Shown here piece by piece: positions 13,344 through 13,381 of a DNA stretch of 13,381 nt. Each line of letters opens with the position of its first letter. Position 1 is the first letter of the stretch. Source of the stretch: Anaerolineales bacterium UBA1429 (GTDB taxonomy: Bacteria; Chloroflexota; Anaerolineae; UBA1429); NCBI GenBank assembly GCA_002329325.1, contig DCTX01000049.1, positions 1 to 13,381 of the forward strand, written 5' to 3'. Position numbers and translations under genes: made by a program. The notes beneath the pieces are model-generated. The model was given only the letters and a program-made list of their open reading frames with translations, was not told the DNA's origin and searched no databases.

Positions 13344-13381
13344 GGCGTCCGCCCTCCGGGTGTCATTCATCAATGATAATG

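Noticed and set aside
1..13381. CRISPR arrays, insertion sequences, tRNA or rRNA genes, phage genes.
   Set aside because: No regular repeats, terminal inverted repeats, transposase or integrase motifs, or structural RNA signatures were seen.

Overview
The window is a high-G+C bacterial chromosome segment with tightly packed genes, many overlapping by 4 to 11 bases. The style of the proteins (DnaA, the fused ECF ATPase, the thiamine cassette, the DUF402 protein) and the TPP riboswitch suggest a member of the Chloroflexota, perhaps Anaerolineae-like. That placement is a judgement from protein flavour, not a search, and is only moderately secure. There is no sign of phage, insertion sequences, CRISPR or recent transfer.

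Layout. (1) 1-276 (+): C-terminal end of a copper-type P1B ATPase, closed by a strong GC hairpin. (2) 449-3896 (+): a three-gene ECF vitamin/micronutrient importer, EcfT, fused EcfA-A' and an S component, joined by ATGA/GTGA overlaps and preceded by a good promoter. (3) 3909-5066 (-): a YghO-like double-GNAT protein, convergent with the ECF genes. (4) 5237-5833 (-): a 2H phosphoesterase. (5) 5957-10623 (-): a seven-gene thiamine operon. It starts with a consensus promoter, a TPP riboswitch and an attenuator hairpin, followed by thiamine pyrophosphokinase, a class I methyltransferase, a small YkoF/MTH1187 thiamine-binding protein, permease ThiX, lipoprotein ThiY, ATPase ThiZ and a DUF402 protein. 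(6) 11042-11599 (+): a RimJ/RimL-type acetyltransferase fired divergently from the thiamine operon. (7) 11585-12985 (-): dnaA, its 3' end overlapping the acetyltransferase, with its own promoter about 320 bases upstream.

How it works together. The thiamine operon is one coherent unit. The ThiXYZ ABC importer brings in thiamine or a pyrimidine precursor, the small binding protein handles it, and pyrophosphokinase makes TPP. TPP then shuts the operon by the riboswitch through a hairpin whose 5' arm is complementary to the riboswitch's own conserved core. Two genes in the cassette, the methyltransferase and the DUF402 protein, have no established thiamine role and are the main lead for something new. 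The ECF importer may serve another vitamin; its ligand cannot be read from the sequence.

Six promoters can be read by eye, all with exactly 17 bases between the -35 and -10 hexamers. No wholly unknown multi-gene system is evident. The novelty is in the unexplained partners of known modules and in regulatory detail.
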